Shown in pieces: positions 7,671 through 15,992 of a stretch of 17,052 nt of DNA (position 1 is the first letter of the stretch; every line of letters begins with the position of its first letter). The DNA lies in assembly GCF_938041965.1 (NCBI RefSeq), contig NZ_CALISE010000011.1, forward strand, positions 1-17,052, given 5' to 3'. The translations under genes were made by a program, and so were the position numbers. The DNA is from an uncultured Mogibacterium sp. (GTDB lineage: Bacteria > Bacillota > Clostridia > Peptostreptococcales > Anaerovoracaceae). The notes beneath the pieces were generated by a model. The model was not told the origin of the DNA, ran no database searches, and saw only the letters and a program-made list of their open reading frames with translations.

Positions 7671-8540
7671 CTAGAAGTCCTTGCCTGTCAAAAGCTTATA
7701 TGCCTCCTTATACTTCTCAATTGTCTTCGCAATTACATCGTCAGGAAGCTCATAATCGCTATCTGGATTTGCCTTCAGCCAATCCCTTACAAACTGCTTA
7801 TCATAAGATGGTTGTGACTTTCCTACCTCATAACCTTCTACCGGCCAGAATCTAGAGCTATCAGGTGTCAGAACCTCATCAGCAAGTACCACATTGCCCT
7901 CTTCGTCGAGTCCAAATTCAAACTTGGTATCGGCGATTATAATACCTCTCTCGAGCGCATAATCCGCACACTTCTTATATACAGCGAGTGTTAGCTCCTT
8001 TGCCTTCTGAGCTATCTCTTCACCTCTTCCTGGGTATGCTTTCTCCAAAACTTCAACACTCTTTTCGTATGAGATATTCTCATCGTGATCGCCTATCTCA
8101 GCCTTTGTACTAGGTGTATAGATAGCTTCAGGAAGCTTCTCAGACTCTCTAAGCCCTTCCGGTAGTTTGATTCCACAAACCTCACCAGTCTTCTGATAGC
8201 TAGCCCATCCACTACCTGTGATGTATCCTCTAACGATGCACTCTAAAGGCAGCATATCTAACTTGCGGCACATAGTGCAGCGACGAGCGAACTTCTCGCT
8301 TCTGAAGAACTCCGGCATGTCATCATTATCAACCGAAATCAAGTGATTTGGAACAATATCCTCAGTCAGATCAAACCAGAACTTCGAAATCTGTGTGAGA
8401 ATCGCACCCTTGAGGGCGATGTCATTCTTAAGAATGTGATCAAATGCTGAAATTCTATCTGTAGCAACCATGATTAGGTTGTCACCATTATCATAAATCT
8501 CTCTTACCTTACCAGCCTTAAAAGGTTTAAACTCTTGCAT
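7671..8540 (-). CDS. purC: Phosphoribosylaminoimidazole-succinocarboxamide synthase (SAICAR synthase)
   Basis: 289 aa, from an ATG 7 bases after AGGAGG (8553-8548). The enzyme joins aspartate to CAIR with ATP in de novo purine synthesis, in the cytosol. Visible family marks are GKVREIYD (10-17) at the ATP-binding N-terminus, LPLECIVRGYITGSGW (97-112, first SAICAR synthase signature), IIADTKFEFG (201-210, second signature) and DEVLTPDSSRFW (221-232). At about 290 aa it belongs to the longer form of the family. No other pur gene is in the window, so it is separated from the usual pur cluster. Its upstream neighbour, the hydrolase, ends 74 nt away; a TACAAT in that gap has no convincing -35 box, so I cannot say whether it has its own promoter. 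Confidence 0.96.
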   Translation of the reverse strand: MQEFKPFKAGKVREIYDNGDNLIMVATDRISAFDHILKNDIALKGAILTQISKFWFDLTEDIVPNHLISVDNDDMPEFFRSEKFARRCTMCRKLDMLPLECIVRGYITGSGWASYQKTGEVCGIKLPEGLRESEKLPEAIYTPSTKAEIGDHDENISYEKSVEVLEKAYPGRGEEIAQKAKELTLAVYKKCADYALERGIIIADTKFEFGLDEEGNVVLADEVLTPDSSRFWPVEGYEVGKSQPSYDKQFVRDWLKANPDSDYELPDDVIAKTIEKYKEAYKLLTGKDF

Positions 8541-8614
8541 TTTGCTTCCTCCTAGCGTTTTAAACAGCTTAAAAATCTGTGCCTATAGATTGTATCACCA
8601 TTTGACGCATCTCG

Positions 8615-9379
8615 CTACTCCCAAAGGAATCTTATCGTCTCGGCAACAGCAATTTTTCTTTCCTCAAGCGACGGAAATAAGTGTTTCCCGCCTTTGATTT
8701 CTACGAGCTTAGCATTTGGAAATATCTTTGCAGCCTTGCGAGCATAGTCTATATCCACAAGCTCATCATCCGTTCCGTGCACTATAAGCACTGGATTTTT
8801 GTAGCGCATCATCTCGCGCCACTCGCTGAGCACAATAGCATCAGCAACATATCTTTTACCAACTCTAAACTTATCATTCATAACTTTAAAGCTATCTGGA
8901 ATTTCCTCCCCGCTAAACTCCGCCCCTAGCATAGACCCTTTACGAGCATCATCAGGTATGGACAACGCGGGATAATAAAGTACGAGCTTCTTAACTTCAT
9001 TCTTTCGTTTCTCGGCAGCAAGTGAAGCGACGAGCCCACCCTGCGAGCACCCCATGAGAAATACAGCATTCTTATTCACAAATGGACGGTCTTGCACATA
9101 GTCAAGCACCACAAGGAGGTCAATCACCTCAGTCGTTACGCTCATTTCCGTCGACTTTCTGCCTCTACTAGTCCCGCTTTCAGATCCACAGAAATCAAAT
9201 ATAAATACGGCGTACCCTTGCTTGCACAGCATCTGAGCATACCTGCTTGTAAACCTCATGTTTGTTCCGAACTCATGGCAAATTATGATGGTAGGTTGCT
9301 TCTCCTCGCGCCCATCCATATACCACCTTCCGTGTATTGCGAGCGATCCCTCTCTAATCGTAACTCCACGTGTAATCAC
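8615..9379 (-). CDS. Alpha/beta hydrolase (esterase-like)
   Basis: 254 aa. The start is a GTG, 6 bases after GGAGG (9390-9386). It is a cytosolic serine hydrolase with no signal peptide. The nucleophile elbow is GCSQGG with Ser112, the acid is Asp204 or Asp205 in HGTDDELV (201-208), and the base is His233 in GGKHLF. The oxyanion region reads CHEFGTNM (34-41), with His-Glu where many relatives have His-Gly. FDFCGSESG (61-69) follows. The layout resembles the cinnamoyl/feruloyl esterase-like group of gut anaerobes, which is a family resemblance and not proof of substrate. A likely promoter precedes it and diverges from the phosphoesterase gene. Nothing in the neighbourhood hints at the substrate. 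Confidence 0.88.
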   Translation of the reverse strand: MITRGVTIREGSLAIHGRWYMDGREEKQPTIIICHEFGTNMRFTSRYAQMLCKQGYAVFIFDFCGSESGTSRGRKSTEMSVTTEVIDLLVVLDYVQDRPFVNKNAVFLMGCSQGGLVASLAAEKRKNEVKKLVLYYPALSIPDDARKGSMLGAEFSGEEIPDSFKVMNDKFRVGKRYVADAIVLSEWREMMRYKNPVLIVHGTDDELVDIDYARKAAKIFPNAKLVEIKGGKHLFPSLEERKIAVAETIRFLWE

Positions 9380-9405
9380 GGTATTCCTCCAATAAGCTTT
9401 ATTAC

Positions 9406-9434
9406 CATATATTTTAATTCCTGATGACGTTCAA
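9406..9434 (-). promoter_or_regulatory. Promoter of the hydrolase gene
   Basis: Read on the minus strand: TTGAAC (9434-9429), a 17-base spacer, then TATATG (9411-9406), 27 bases before the GTG start. The same TTGAAC box is used upstream of pepD. Confidence 0.55.
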
Positions 9435-9460
9435 AACAAGTATATGAGATATATCTAGTG

Positions 9461-9469
9461 TGTTACAAT
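9461..9469 (+). promoter_or_regulatory. Extended -10 promoter, leaderless start of the phosphoesterase gene
   Basis: TGT followed directly by TACAAT (9464-9469) forms an extended -10 element. The ATG of the next gene begins at 9476, right where transcription would be expected to start. No -35 box lies at 16-18 bases and no ribosome binding site lies between it and the ATG. Confidence 0.5.
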
Positions 9470-9475
9470 ATTCCT

Positions 9476-9958
9476 ATGAATATTTTAGTTTTAAGTGATA
9501 CACACGGCGAGCTGGGCCGCGCACTCGAGATGTACGAGCGCATATCGACTTCGATTTGCAAAATAAACCGCATCATCCACTGCGGTGATTTCATTAAGGA
9601 TGCCCATGAGATTGAAACTCAAACTGGCATCCCTGTTAGCTCTGTACCGGGCAACTGCGATGGCTGTAACAAAGAGAATTTCGAGATTATCGATAGTCCT
9701 GCTGGTAAAATCATGATCACTCATGGTCATATGGAAAATGTAAAATTTTCGCTCATGAACCTAAAGTATCTCGCCATGCAGCATAAATGTGCAGCTGTCT
9801 GCTTCGGTCACACGCACGTCCCTGTAAACGAAGTTTCTTCTGGTATAAGGTTTATCAATCCCGGAAGCCTCACTAACCCTAGAGGCGGAAGTAAGAGTTC
9901 TTGTGCGCTTATCATATCTGAAGATCAAAAACTAGCAGCAACTATAATAGAGTATTAA
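9476..9958 (+). CDS. YfcE/MJ0936-type metallophosphoesterase
   Basis: 160 aa from the ATG at 9476; the in-frame GTG at 9458 would add six residues that the family does not have. This is a small cytosolic phosphodiesterase that uses two metal ions. All calcineurin-like motifs are in place: SDTHG (7-11, Asp8 and His10), HCGDF (35-39, Asp38), PGNCD (58-62, Asn60), THGH (82-85), GHTH (111-114) and the typical NPGSLTNPRGG ending block (128-138). The biological substrate of this family is mostly unknown. It has no ribosome binding site and probably starts on a leaderless mRNA. It is a single gene, divergent from the hydrolase and convergent with the ABC exporter genes. Confidence 0.92.
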   Translation: MNILVLSDTHGELGRALEMYERISTSICKINRIIHCGDFIKDAHEIETQTGIPVSSVPGNCDGCNKENFEIIDSPAGKIMITHGHMENVKFSLMNLKYLAMQHKCAAVCFGHTHVPVNEVSSGIRFINPGSLTNPRGGSKSSCALIISEDQKLAATIIEY

Positions 9959-10012
9959 ATTGGCAAGCTTTTTATGTATATGTAGCACTGAAATTTCTAA
10001 TACATCTTACTA

Positions 10013-10018
10013 TATAAT
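10013..10018 (+). promoter_or_regulatory. Isolated TATAAT box before a hairpin
   Basis: A consensus TATAAT lies between the phosphoesterase gene and the strong hairpin at 10041. No good -35 box is seen (TGAAAT at 9989-9994 with an 18-base spacer is the best). If active it would make a transcript of only about 60 bases. Confidence 0.2.
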
Positions 10019-10040
10019 GCTAACTATAATAAAAGGAATA

Positions 10041-10084
10041 CAGCTATATCAGTTGTAATTTCAATTGATATAGCTGCTTTTCTT
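10041..10084 (+). terminator. Strong terminator after the phosphoesterase gene
   Basis: A 15-bp stem with one G-T pair: CAGCTATATCAGTTG (10041-10055) pairs with CAATTGATATAGCTG (10062-10076) around a 6-base loop, followed by CTTTTCTT. It lies 82 bases after the stop codon and may also serve the convergent ABC exporter genes, although the T run on that side is weaker. Confidence 0.82.
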
Positions 10085-10127
10085 GTGCACAAATTAGTTT
10101 TACTATTTGCAGTAACCAGCGACATTT

Positions 10128-12482
10128 TTACTCAGCTTGCTTAAGCGCAACAGCCATAGGAATCTTCTTAATCTGGCGAAGAAGCACCTTTGATATTAAT
10201 AAGTATCCAGCTATACCAAGAGCAAGAAGTTCAATGTATACTTTTGGTGCGATGTAGTATTCTAGGCATCCACTATAATTGAGCATCATGTAGTAAAACA
10301 GTTCTCTTATGATTCGCTCACCAAGAAATACTGAAATTACTAGTGACGAAATCGCCACCGTTCCAGTCGCGCGATTGTAAAGTTGCCCTATTTCTCTGTT
10401 CGAGTAGCCTAATATCTTGATTAGAGAAATTGAATTTTCACTCTTCTCGATTGCTGATTTTGCTAGCAAATATAGGAACAGTATATATAATGTGCAGGCA
10501 AATGCACTGAACATCTTAAAGATATCTCCCATAGATGACTCAAGCTGGTTTGCAGTAAGTGTCAAGTCTTGTTTCGTAATAATCGTTGCAATGTAATTCT
10601 TATTTATTTCACTCAGCTTCTTATCAGAGAAATAGCCCGTATAATACCCCGAGGGTTTTCCAAATATTTCGTTATATGTATTAATAGGCATAAAGAGCGC
10701 TAGTGACGAAGGATACTTGTAAGTTCTCTTCAATACAAATGTATATTTTTCATCTCCAAACTTTGCGTGCAGCTTAATCTTCGCTCCATCACTTAAACGA
10801 TACTTCTTCATATAGCCGCTTGAAGCGAGAACTTCTATCTCTCTCCTCCCATTGTCGTATTTTGCTCTGGCATCCCCTGATTCAACCGAATTACTAGATT
10901 TGCCATCGACCTTTGTATTTGTATCAAAATTAATAAGTTTACCTTTAAAGTACCTAGAGTTCTCTTCGATCCCAAATATCGACACCTCCTCGTTTCTCTC
11001 ATTTTGGAGTTTAGAATATGTGTACTTTTCCGCATTCCTGTACTTAACATCATAAGGGGATTTGAGTACATACTGATATGTAGCAATCTGGCTTTTCAGG
11101 ATGTCGGTCTTGAAGTGACTCAACATTGGTCCTAGCATGGTACCGAACATCATGAGTATACTCGCCATCAATATTCCTATCGCGAGCGTGATATATGCGC
11201 CTATGTTATGAAGAATAATCCGCGCTCTAAACCTTGAGATAAACTTCCAGTTCGGTAATTGCACCGGATTTCTGGTACCCACCTTACTTTTAACTTCACC
11301 TCGAAGTAGCTGCAGCGGCTCTGTTCTAAGAGCTAGTGTCAGTACAACGATGTTTACGGTAAATACTATCACTATTGGAACGAGAGTTGTCTTGATAAAC
11401 GCCTCGCTATTCCAATGCGTCGTATACATTGGAAGCGAATAACTGTGGTAATATGCCTTTGCAACAACTCCTTTGAGATATGAATATCCAAGAGCATTTC
11501 CAATAACTGCCGCCACAATAGAAACAATCATCGGTAGCATCAAGTAATATGACAAAAGTTCTCTCCGCGTGTACCCAGTAGCACGTAGAGTCCCTACCGT
11601 TTTTGATTCCTTCTCAATGCCATTTCTAGCGCTAATGGCAAAGATAAACGCAATGACAGCCATGATTATATAAAGCATAATTTGCATACCTGCCATATCA
11701 TGTCCAAAATCATTTCCCGTAAACATAATCGCATTATTATCAGGTCTAGCGATTATATCACTCAGCATCACGTGTTTTTCTATAAGCCCATTTTTTACAT
11801 CTACAGCTTTATCCTTTTGAACTTTTTCAGATAGCTTCTGATTGTTATTCCGCCACGCATAAGAATATACGATTCCATTATCTCCCAGTTTATCCCAAGC
11901 CTTGTCTGTTACAAGTACAACCGAGAAGTTTTGTGCATCAAACATCATATCCGCATTATTCCTAAACATCGCGCTATAATCAGAAAATGCACTAAAGCCT
12001 GAAACCTTGAATTTATATCCATTTACGTAAATCTCATCGCCAATTTTAATCTTGTTATTCTCAGCATACAGACGATCAATGGCGATTTCACTATCGTATT
12101 TAGGTAAATGACCAGATAAAACGGAGACCTTATTTAGTGCCTTCCTATTTTTATAAATACGAAATGTATCACCCTTGTGCTTACCCGCTGAAATTTCCTG
12201 TTCTTTATAAAATTGCTCCTGCACAGTAATGCCTTGTTGTTGCTCAAGATTATCAATTATCTTATTAAAGTCTGAATTAGGTTTCATCGTAACGTTAAAG
12301 TGACCATTCTCAACATTGTACTTATTAAAGCTCTTATTATAAGTACGAATCATACTGCCATCGGCAACGAGATATCCACTAGTGAAACCTATAGAGAATA
12401 CAAGAAAAAGAAACAACACTAAATACTTGGCCTTTTCAGCCCAAAGTTCCCTAAAAATTCTCTTATATATTGGATTCTTCAT
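10128..12482 (-). CDS. ABC transporter permease, two FtsX-type domains
   Basis: 784 aa from the ATG at 12482, chosen because relatives begin MKNPxYKRIFREL. An in-frame ATG at 12497 would overlap the ATPase stop codon by 7 bases; neither has a strong ribosome site. The protein has two copies of one helix, a large outside domain and three further helices: the first helix at about 18-40, outside domain 45-262, helices at about 264-286, 311-335 and 366-387, then helix 426-452, a second outside domain to about 655, and three more helices. The coupling stretch ESKTVGTLRATGYTRREL (292-309) is typical of the FtsX/MacB group. It works with the ATPase encoded just upstream. Such exporters handle lipoproteins, peptides or antimicrobials; the substrate here is unknown. 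Confidence 0.9.
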   Translation of the reverse strand: MKNPIYKRIFRELWAEKAKYLVLFLFLVFSIGFTSGYLVADGSMIRTYNKSFNKYNVENGHFNVTMKPNSDFNKIIDNLEQQQGITVQEQFYKEQEISAGKHKGDTFRIYKNRKALNKVSVLSGHLPKYDSEIAIDRLYAENNKIKIGDEIYVNGYKFKVSGFSAFSDYSAMFRNNADMMFDAQNFSVVLVTDKAWDKLGDNGIVYSYAWRNNNQKLSEKVQKDKAVDVKNGLIEKHVMLSDIIARPDNNAIMFTGNDFGHDMAGMQIMLYIIMAVIAFIFAISARNGIEKESKTVGTLRATGYTRRELLSYYLMLPMIVSIVAAVIGNALGYSYLKGVVAKAYYHSYSLPMYTTHWNSEAFIKTTLVPIVIVFTVNIVVLTLALRTEPLQLLRGEVKSKVGTRNPVQLPNWKFISRFRARIILHNIGAYITLAIGILMASILMMFGTMLGPMLSHFKTDILKSQIATYQYVLKSPYDVKYRNAEKYTYSKLQNERNEEVSIFGIEENSRYFKGKLINFDTNTKVDGKSSNSVESGDARAKYDNGRREIEVLASSGYMKKYRLSDGAKIKLHAKFGDEKYTFVLKRTYKYPSSLALFMPINTYNEIFGKPSGYYTGYFSDKKLSEINKNYIATIITKQDLTLTANQLESSMGDIFKMFSAFACTLYILFLYLLAKSAIEKSENSISLIKILGYSNREIGQLYNRATGTVAISSLVISVFLGERIIRELFYYMMLNYSGCLEYYIAPKVYIELLALGIAGYLLISKVLLRQIKKIPMAVALKQAE

Positions 12483-12490
12483 AGCCAAAC

Positions 12491-13189
12491 CTACCATTCA
12501 ATTAGTTCTGCAGCTAGTCTACAAGCATTCTTCTCATCGCTCCTAATTCTGCCATCATGAAGATTTATAATCTGATGAGCCATCTGACTGATTGCGACAT
12601 TGTGTGTAACTATCACTATAGTGCTACAATACCTATTATTAATATCTTCAACAAGCTTCAGTATTTCCTTAGATGTATTGTAATCAAGTGCACCAGTCGG
12701 TTCATCGCAAAGCAACAAATCTGGATTTTTGACAATTGCTCTACCTATGGAGGTACGCTGCTGTTGTCCACCGGAGAGCTGGTTCGGTTTTTTGTTCTTG
12801 TGTGCTTCAAGTCCAAGTAATTCGATTAACTCATCTATTGGAAGGGGTCTGTCACTGAGATATGCTCCTACCTCAATATTTTCTCTCACTGTTAAGTTAG
12901 GAATTAAGTTATACGACTGGAATATATATCCGAGATGTTTACGCCTATATTGAGATAGCTGTTTATCGTTAAAATTTTCAATCTTATCATCCCCTATTGT
13001 CACGGATCCGCTATCTGCCTTATCGATACCACCAAGTATATTGAGCAATGTCGACTTTCCAGATCCCGATGGCCCTAGAAGCACACATATTTCCCCTTTG
13101 TTAACTCCACAATTTATCCCTTTTAGAACATCAACACGGCTGTCTCCCGCGCCATAGCTTTTCTTAATGTTATCAATCTTAAGATACAT
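12491..13189 (-). CDS. ABC transporter ATP-binding protein (MacB/LolD type)
   Basis: 232 aa, from an ATG 7 bases after AGAGG. It supplies ATP-driven force to the FtsX-type permease encoded next. All nucleotide-binding motifs are intact: Walker A GPSGSGKST (39-47), Q-loop Gln91, signature LSGGQQQR (138-145), Walker B LLLCDEP (158-164), D-loop GALD (166-169) and switch His196. The PTGALDYNTS stretch and the size fit the LolD/MacB/BceA subfamily that pairs with FtsX-type permeases. The permease starts 8 bases after its stop codon, or overlaps it if the upstream ATG is used, so the two are translated together. A perfect palindrome 48 bases before the start suggests control by a repressor. No regulator or sensor gene is next to it. 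Confidence 0.94.
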   Translation of the reverse strand: MYLKIDNIKKSYGAGDSRVDVLKGINCGVNKGEICVLLGPSGSGKSTLLNILGGIDKADSGSVTIGDDKIENFNDKQLSQYRRKHLGYIFQSYNLIPNLTVRENIEVGAYLSDRPLPIDELIELLGLEAHKNKKPNQLSGGQQQRTSIGRAIVKNPDLLLCDEPTGALDYNTSKEILKLVEDINNRYCSTIVIVTHNVAISQMAHQIINLHDGRIRSDEKNACRLAAELIEW

Positions 13190-13236
13190 GTTCTATCCTC
13201 TGCCTTCCTTATTTATCAGTAATTAATATTAAATAT

Positions 13237-13262
13237 AATTAGTTAGATACATCTAACTAATT
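13237..13262. promoter_or_regulatory. 26-bp perfect palindrome, likely operator of the ABC exporter
   Basis: Arms AATTAGTTAGAT (13237-13248) and ATCTAACTAATT (13251-13262) are exact inverted copies around AC. On the minus strand a weak TTAGTT/TATATT promoter (13260-13255 and 13237-13232, 17-base spacer) would lie inside or against it, a normal position for a repressor. The TTAGTTAG half-site recalls DtxR-family boxes, but TetR- or MarR-family proteins are equally possible. No T run follows on the minus strand, so a terminator is unlikely. Confidence 0.6.
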
Positions 13263-13267
13263 TAGCT

Positions 13268-13300
13268 TAAAAACAGGAATAATCATGCAACTATTCCTGT
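13268..13300 (-). terminator. Terminator after pepD
   Basis: A perfect 9-bp stem: ACAGGAATA (13273-13281) pairs with TATTCCTGT (13292-13300) around a 10-base loop. On the minus strand it is followed by a run of T. It lies 69 bases after the pepD stop codon and just before the ABC exporter operator, so it insulates the two units. Confidence 0.8.
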
Positions 13301-13368
13301 CTTTATTAATATATCACTATTTATTTAACGATTCAATACGGCTTTTGAATTCGATTATCTCCTAGCAA

Positions 13369-14817
13369 TTACTTACAGTGAGATAGGATTAGCTTTAGGT
13401 AATCCCAAGTTCTCTCTGTCGAAGGGATTGAAAGTTCCTCATTCACCGAGTGTACGCCTGTCATGTCTGGACCGATAGAAACAGCATCGACCTTTCCTAC
13501 CTTTTCAGCCCAGATTCCGCACTCAATTCCAGCGTGCATTGCGCTTACCACTGGCTCTTCACCATACTGCTCCCTATAGGCGTTGATGCACACATCGAGA
13601 AGATCTGACTTGTTATTGAATTCCCATGCTCCGTATGAGCTACCATGTTCAACCTCTGCTCCAAGAGCTTCTGCAAGGATTCCAATCTTTCTTGCGAGCA
13701 ACCTGTTACGCGAGTTCACGCTCGAACGAGGCATCGACTTAGTAATTAGTCTGCCGTCCTCAAGCTTTACAACCCCTATTGAGTGTGATGTCTCAACAAG
13801 GCCCTTGAGCTCTACACTGTAGTGCTCCACTCCTGTAGGACAAGCGACTAGGAACTTAAAGAAATTATCCTGGCATACAGTATCTACAGCCTCTTCCGAT
13901 GCTTCACCGACAGCTTCAATAGATACTGTGATTCCTGGGTCCGAAGTGCGGTATTCAGCCTTAATTTCCTCAGTAGATGTTGCAATGCTTTCTTCAAATG
14001 CTTTAACATCAGATGTAGCAACGATTACTTCACCCTCTACCTTTCCGAGGATTACGTTAGTAGCTCTTCCGCCATTTATAGACACAATATTAAGCTCAGC
14101 ATTTTCTCTAGCATCAAGGAATAATCTAGCGACAATCTGCCCAGCATTTGCACGTTCCTGATGAATGTCTAGTCCAGAGTGACCAGCAAGGAGTCCATCA
14201 ACTACATATTTGTACTTAACACCATTAACGAGCTTTTTATCCGCAGGGAAACTTGTAAAGATATCCACTGCACCTGCACATCCAACAGTGATTATACCTT
14301 CTTCCTCAGAGTCAATGTTAATTACCTTACGAGATCTAATCTTCGATCCATCCAGCGCGTACGCACCTAACATACCTATTTCTTCATCAACAGTAGCGAT
14401 GAATTCTAGTGGTGGATGAGGTATATCTGTCGAATCAAGGAGAGCAAGCCCCATTGCAATAGCAGCCCCGTCATCAGCTCCAAGCGTAGTCTTGTTAGCA
14501 GTTAGAGTATCACCATCAACAATTAGCTCTAATGGATCATTCTGGAAATCATGAGTGCTGTCCTCGGTCTTCTCCGCAACGATATCCATGTGTCCCTGAA
14601 TCATAACCATATCAGAATTCTCATATCCAGGAGTTCCATCCTTCCAGATAATCACATTGCCAGATTCGTCCTGGTAATATTCTAGTTCGTGCTCCTTAGC
14701 AAAATTAACGAGGTATGCGCTAATCTTCTCATTGTGTGATGATGAACGTGGAACATCACTGATTTCCTTGAAATATCTAAACACTTCCTGTGGTGCTAGC
14801 TTACTTACGTCGCTCAT
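13369..14817 (-). CDS. pepD: M20 aminoacyl-histidine dipeptidase (cytosol non-specific dipeptidase)
   Basis: 482 aa from the ATG at 14817, 6 bases after GGAGG (14828-14824). The open frame runs 18 codons further up but without a ribosome site, and family members are about 485 aa. This is a zinc dipeptidase that splits Xaa-His and many other dipeptides in the cytosol. Metal and catalytic residues are all visible: His76 and Asp78 in QGHMDIV, Asp115/116 in LGADDGAA, Glu145/146 in TVDEEIG, Asp169 in NIDSEEEG and His428 in MHAGIECG. The lid domain lies between. It stands alone, with its own promoter (14871-14899) and terminator. Its role is probably peptide and amino acid nutrition. Confidence 0.95.
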   Translation of the reverse strand: MSDVSKLAPQEVFRYFKEISDVPRSSSHNEKISAYLVNFAKEHELEYYQDESGNVIIWKDGTPGYENSDMVMIQGHMDIVAEKTEDSTHDFQNDPLELIVDGDTLTANKTTLGADDGAAIAMGLALLDSTDIPHPPLEFIATVDEEIGMLGAYALDGSKIRSRKVINIDSEEEGIITVGCAGAVDIFTSFPADKKLVNGVKYKYVVDGLLAGHSGLDIHQERANAGQIVARLFLDARENAELNIVSINGGRATNVILGKVEGEVIVATSDVKAFEESIATSTEEIKAEYRTSDPGITVSIEAVGEASEEAVDTVCQDNFFKFLVACPTGVEHYSVELKGLVETSHSIGVVKLEDGRLITKSMPRSSVNSRNRLLARKIGILAEALGAEVEHGSSYGAWEFNNKSDLLDVCINAYREQYGEEPVVSAMHAGIECGIWAEKVGKVDAVSIGPDMTGVHSVNEELSIPSTERTWDYLKLILSHCK

Positions 14818-14870
14818 TGATAACCTCCATAATGTCATAATCATAGTTTTATGTACTATATACAAAAACA

Positions 14871-14899
14871 ATTATAAATATTTGTGCGTCCAAGTTCAA
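14871..14899 (-). promoter_or_regulatory. Promoter of pepD
   Basis: On the minus strand: TTGAAC (14899-14894), a 17-base spacer, then a consensus TATAAT (14876-14871), 53 bases before the start codon. Confidence 0.75.
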
Positions 14900-14959
14900 T
14901 ATAATTCATCTACAATTGTTTTTATAGATTATTGCCCTCAATTCATAAATTATTCATAT

Positions 14960-14989
14960 AAAAAACAGCGCAGCCAGTGCCCACGCTGT
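14960..14989 (-). terminator. Terminator after tsf
   Basis: On the minus strand ACAGCG (14989-14984 side) pairs with CGCTGT (14970-14965 side). Wobble pairs extend the stem to about 9 bp around a 7-base loop, and a run of T follows directly. It ends the rpsB-tsf operon 70 bases after the tsf stop codon. The rest of the 14818-15059 gap holds only the pepD promoter and AT-rich DNA. Confidence 0.85.
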
Positions 14990-15059
14990 GTCATTACCCG
15001 ACATATCACGAATATCGAGATTTTAATTCTATTTGTATAGTGCTTGCTACGAGTATAGG

Positions 15060-15971
15060 TTAGCCCTGAACCGCTGCAGCAACTTCAGCAGCAAAGTCGT
15101 CTTCCTTCTTCTCGATTCCTTCGCCAACTTCGAATCTTACCATGGATACAACCTTCATATCCTTGCCGATTTCCTTAGCGCACTTCTCAACATACTGTCC
15201 TACGCTTAGGTCACTGTCCTTAACGAAAGGCTGGTCAACAAGGCAAACTTCCTTGAGCTCCTTCTTGATTTTGCCAGCAACAATCTTCTCAACCATCTCA
15301 GGCTTCTTACCTTCGTTTAGAACCTGCTCAGTGAGAATCTTCTTCTCGTTCTCGATGTACTCAGGATCAACACCATCTTCATCTACAAACTTAGGGTTCA
15401 TAGAAGCAACCTGCATAGCAACGTCTCTGCCGCAAGCTTCAACCTCTGCAGGTGTAGCATCAGTTTTGATTCCGATAACAACACCGATTCTGCCGCCACC
15501 GTGGATGTAGCCAGTGTAAACAACGCCATCTTCCTCAACTCTAGTGTATCTTCTGATGTTAAGGTTCTCTCCAATCTTAGCAACCTTTGCTGTCAGAACT
15601 TCCTTAACAGTAGATCCCTGGAATGGCTCTTCTAAGAAAACATCCATATCTAGGTCACCCTTTACAAGTGCTTCAGCAGCAATTGCTTCCACAAATTCAA
15701 CGAACTCTTCGTTCTTTGATACGAAGTCAGTCTCAGAGTTAACCTCAGCGATTGCAGCAACCTTGTTGCCTTCGCCAAAAGCAATTCTTACGAGTCCTTC
15801 AGCAGCAATTCTGCCGGACTTCTTCTGCGCCTTCATGATTCCCTTCTCACGAAGCCAGTCTACTGCCTTATCGATGTCTCCATCTGTCTCAACTAGTGCT
15901 TTCTTGCAATCCATCATTCCGGAACCTGTAAGTTCACGAAGCTCCTTGACTAGTGCAGCTGTTACAGCCAT
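15060..15971 (-). CDS. tsf: Translation elongation factor Ts
   Basis: 303 aa, from an ATG 5 bases after AAGGAGG (15983-15977). It exchanges GDP for GTP on EF-Tu in the cytosol. The N-terminal UBA-like part (about 1-50) begins with VKELRELTGSGMMDCKKAL, and the EF-Tu-contacting core has the conserved TDFV (81-84) in NSETDFVSKNEEF. The rest forms the two core subdomains, with GKIKKELKE in the helical C-terminal half. The length is normal for Bacillota. It lies downstream of rpsB, as in most bacteria, separated by a 97-base gap with a GC-rich hairpin, and is followed by the operon terminator. Confidence 0.98.
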   Translation of the reverse strand: MAVTAALVKELRELTGSGMMDCKKALVETDGDIDKAVDWLREKGIMKAQKKSGRIAAEGLVRIAFGEGNKVAAIAEVNSETDFVSKNEEFVEFVEAIAAEALVKGDLDMDVFLEEPFQGSTVKEVLTAKVAKIGENLNIRRYTRVEEDGVVYTGYIHGGGRIGVVIGIKTDATPAEVEACGRDVAMQVASMNPKFVDEDGVDPEYIENEKKILTEQVLNEGKKPEMVEKIVAGKIKKELKEVCLVDQPFVKDSDLSVGQYVEKCAKEIGKDMKVVSMVRFEVGEGIEKKEDDFAAEVAAAVQG

Positions 15972-15992
15972 TGTGTCCTCCTTACTAAATAA

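Noticed and set aside
12483..12497. The ATG at 12497 as start of the ABC permease
   Set aside because: Possible, as it overlaps the ATPase stop codon, but relatives begin at the MKNP residues encoded from 12482; left as second choice.
13237..13262. The palindrome as a terminator
   Set aside because: The centre has only 2 bases and no T run follows; the real pepD terminator is the separate hairpin at 13273-13300.
14818..14871. An 18-residue N-terminal extension of pepD
   Set aside because: No ribosome site before it, it would overlap the leader, and the length from 14817 matches the family.
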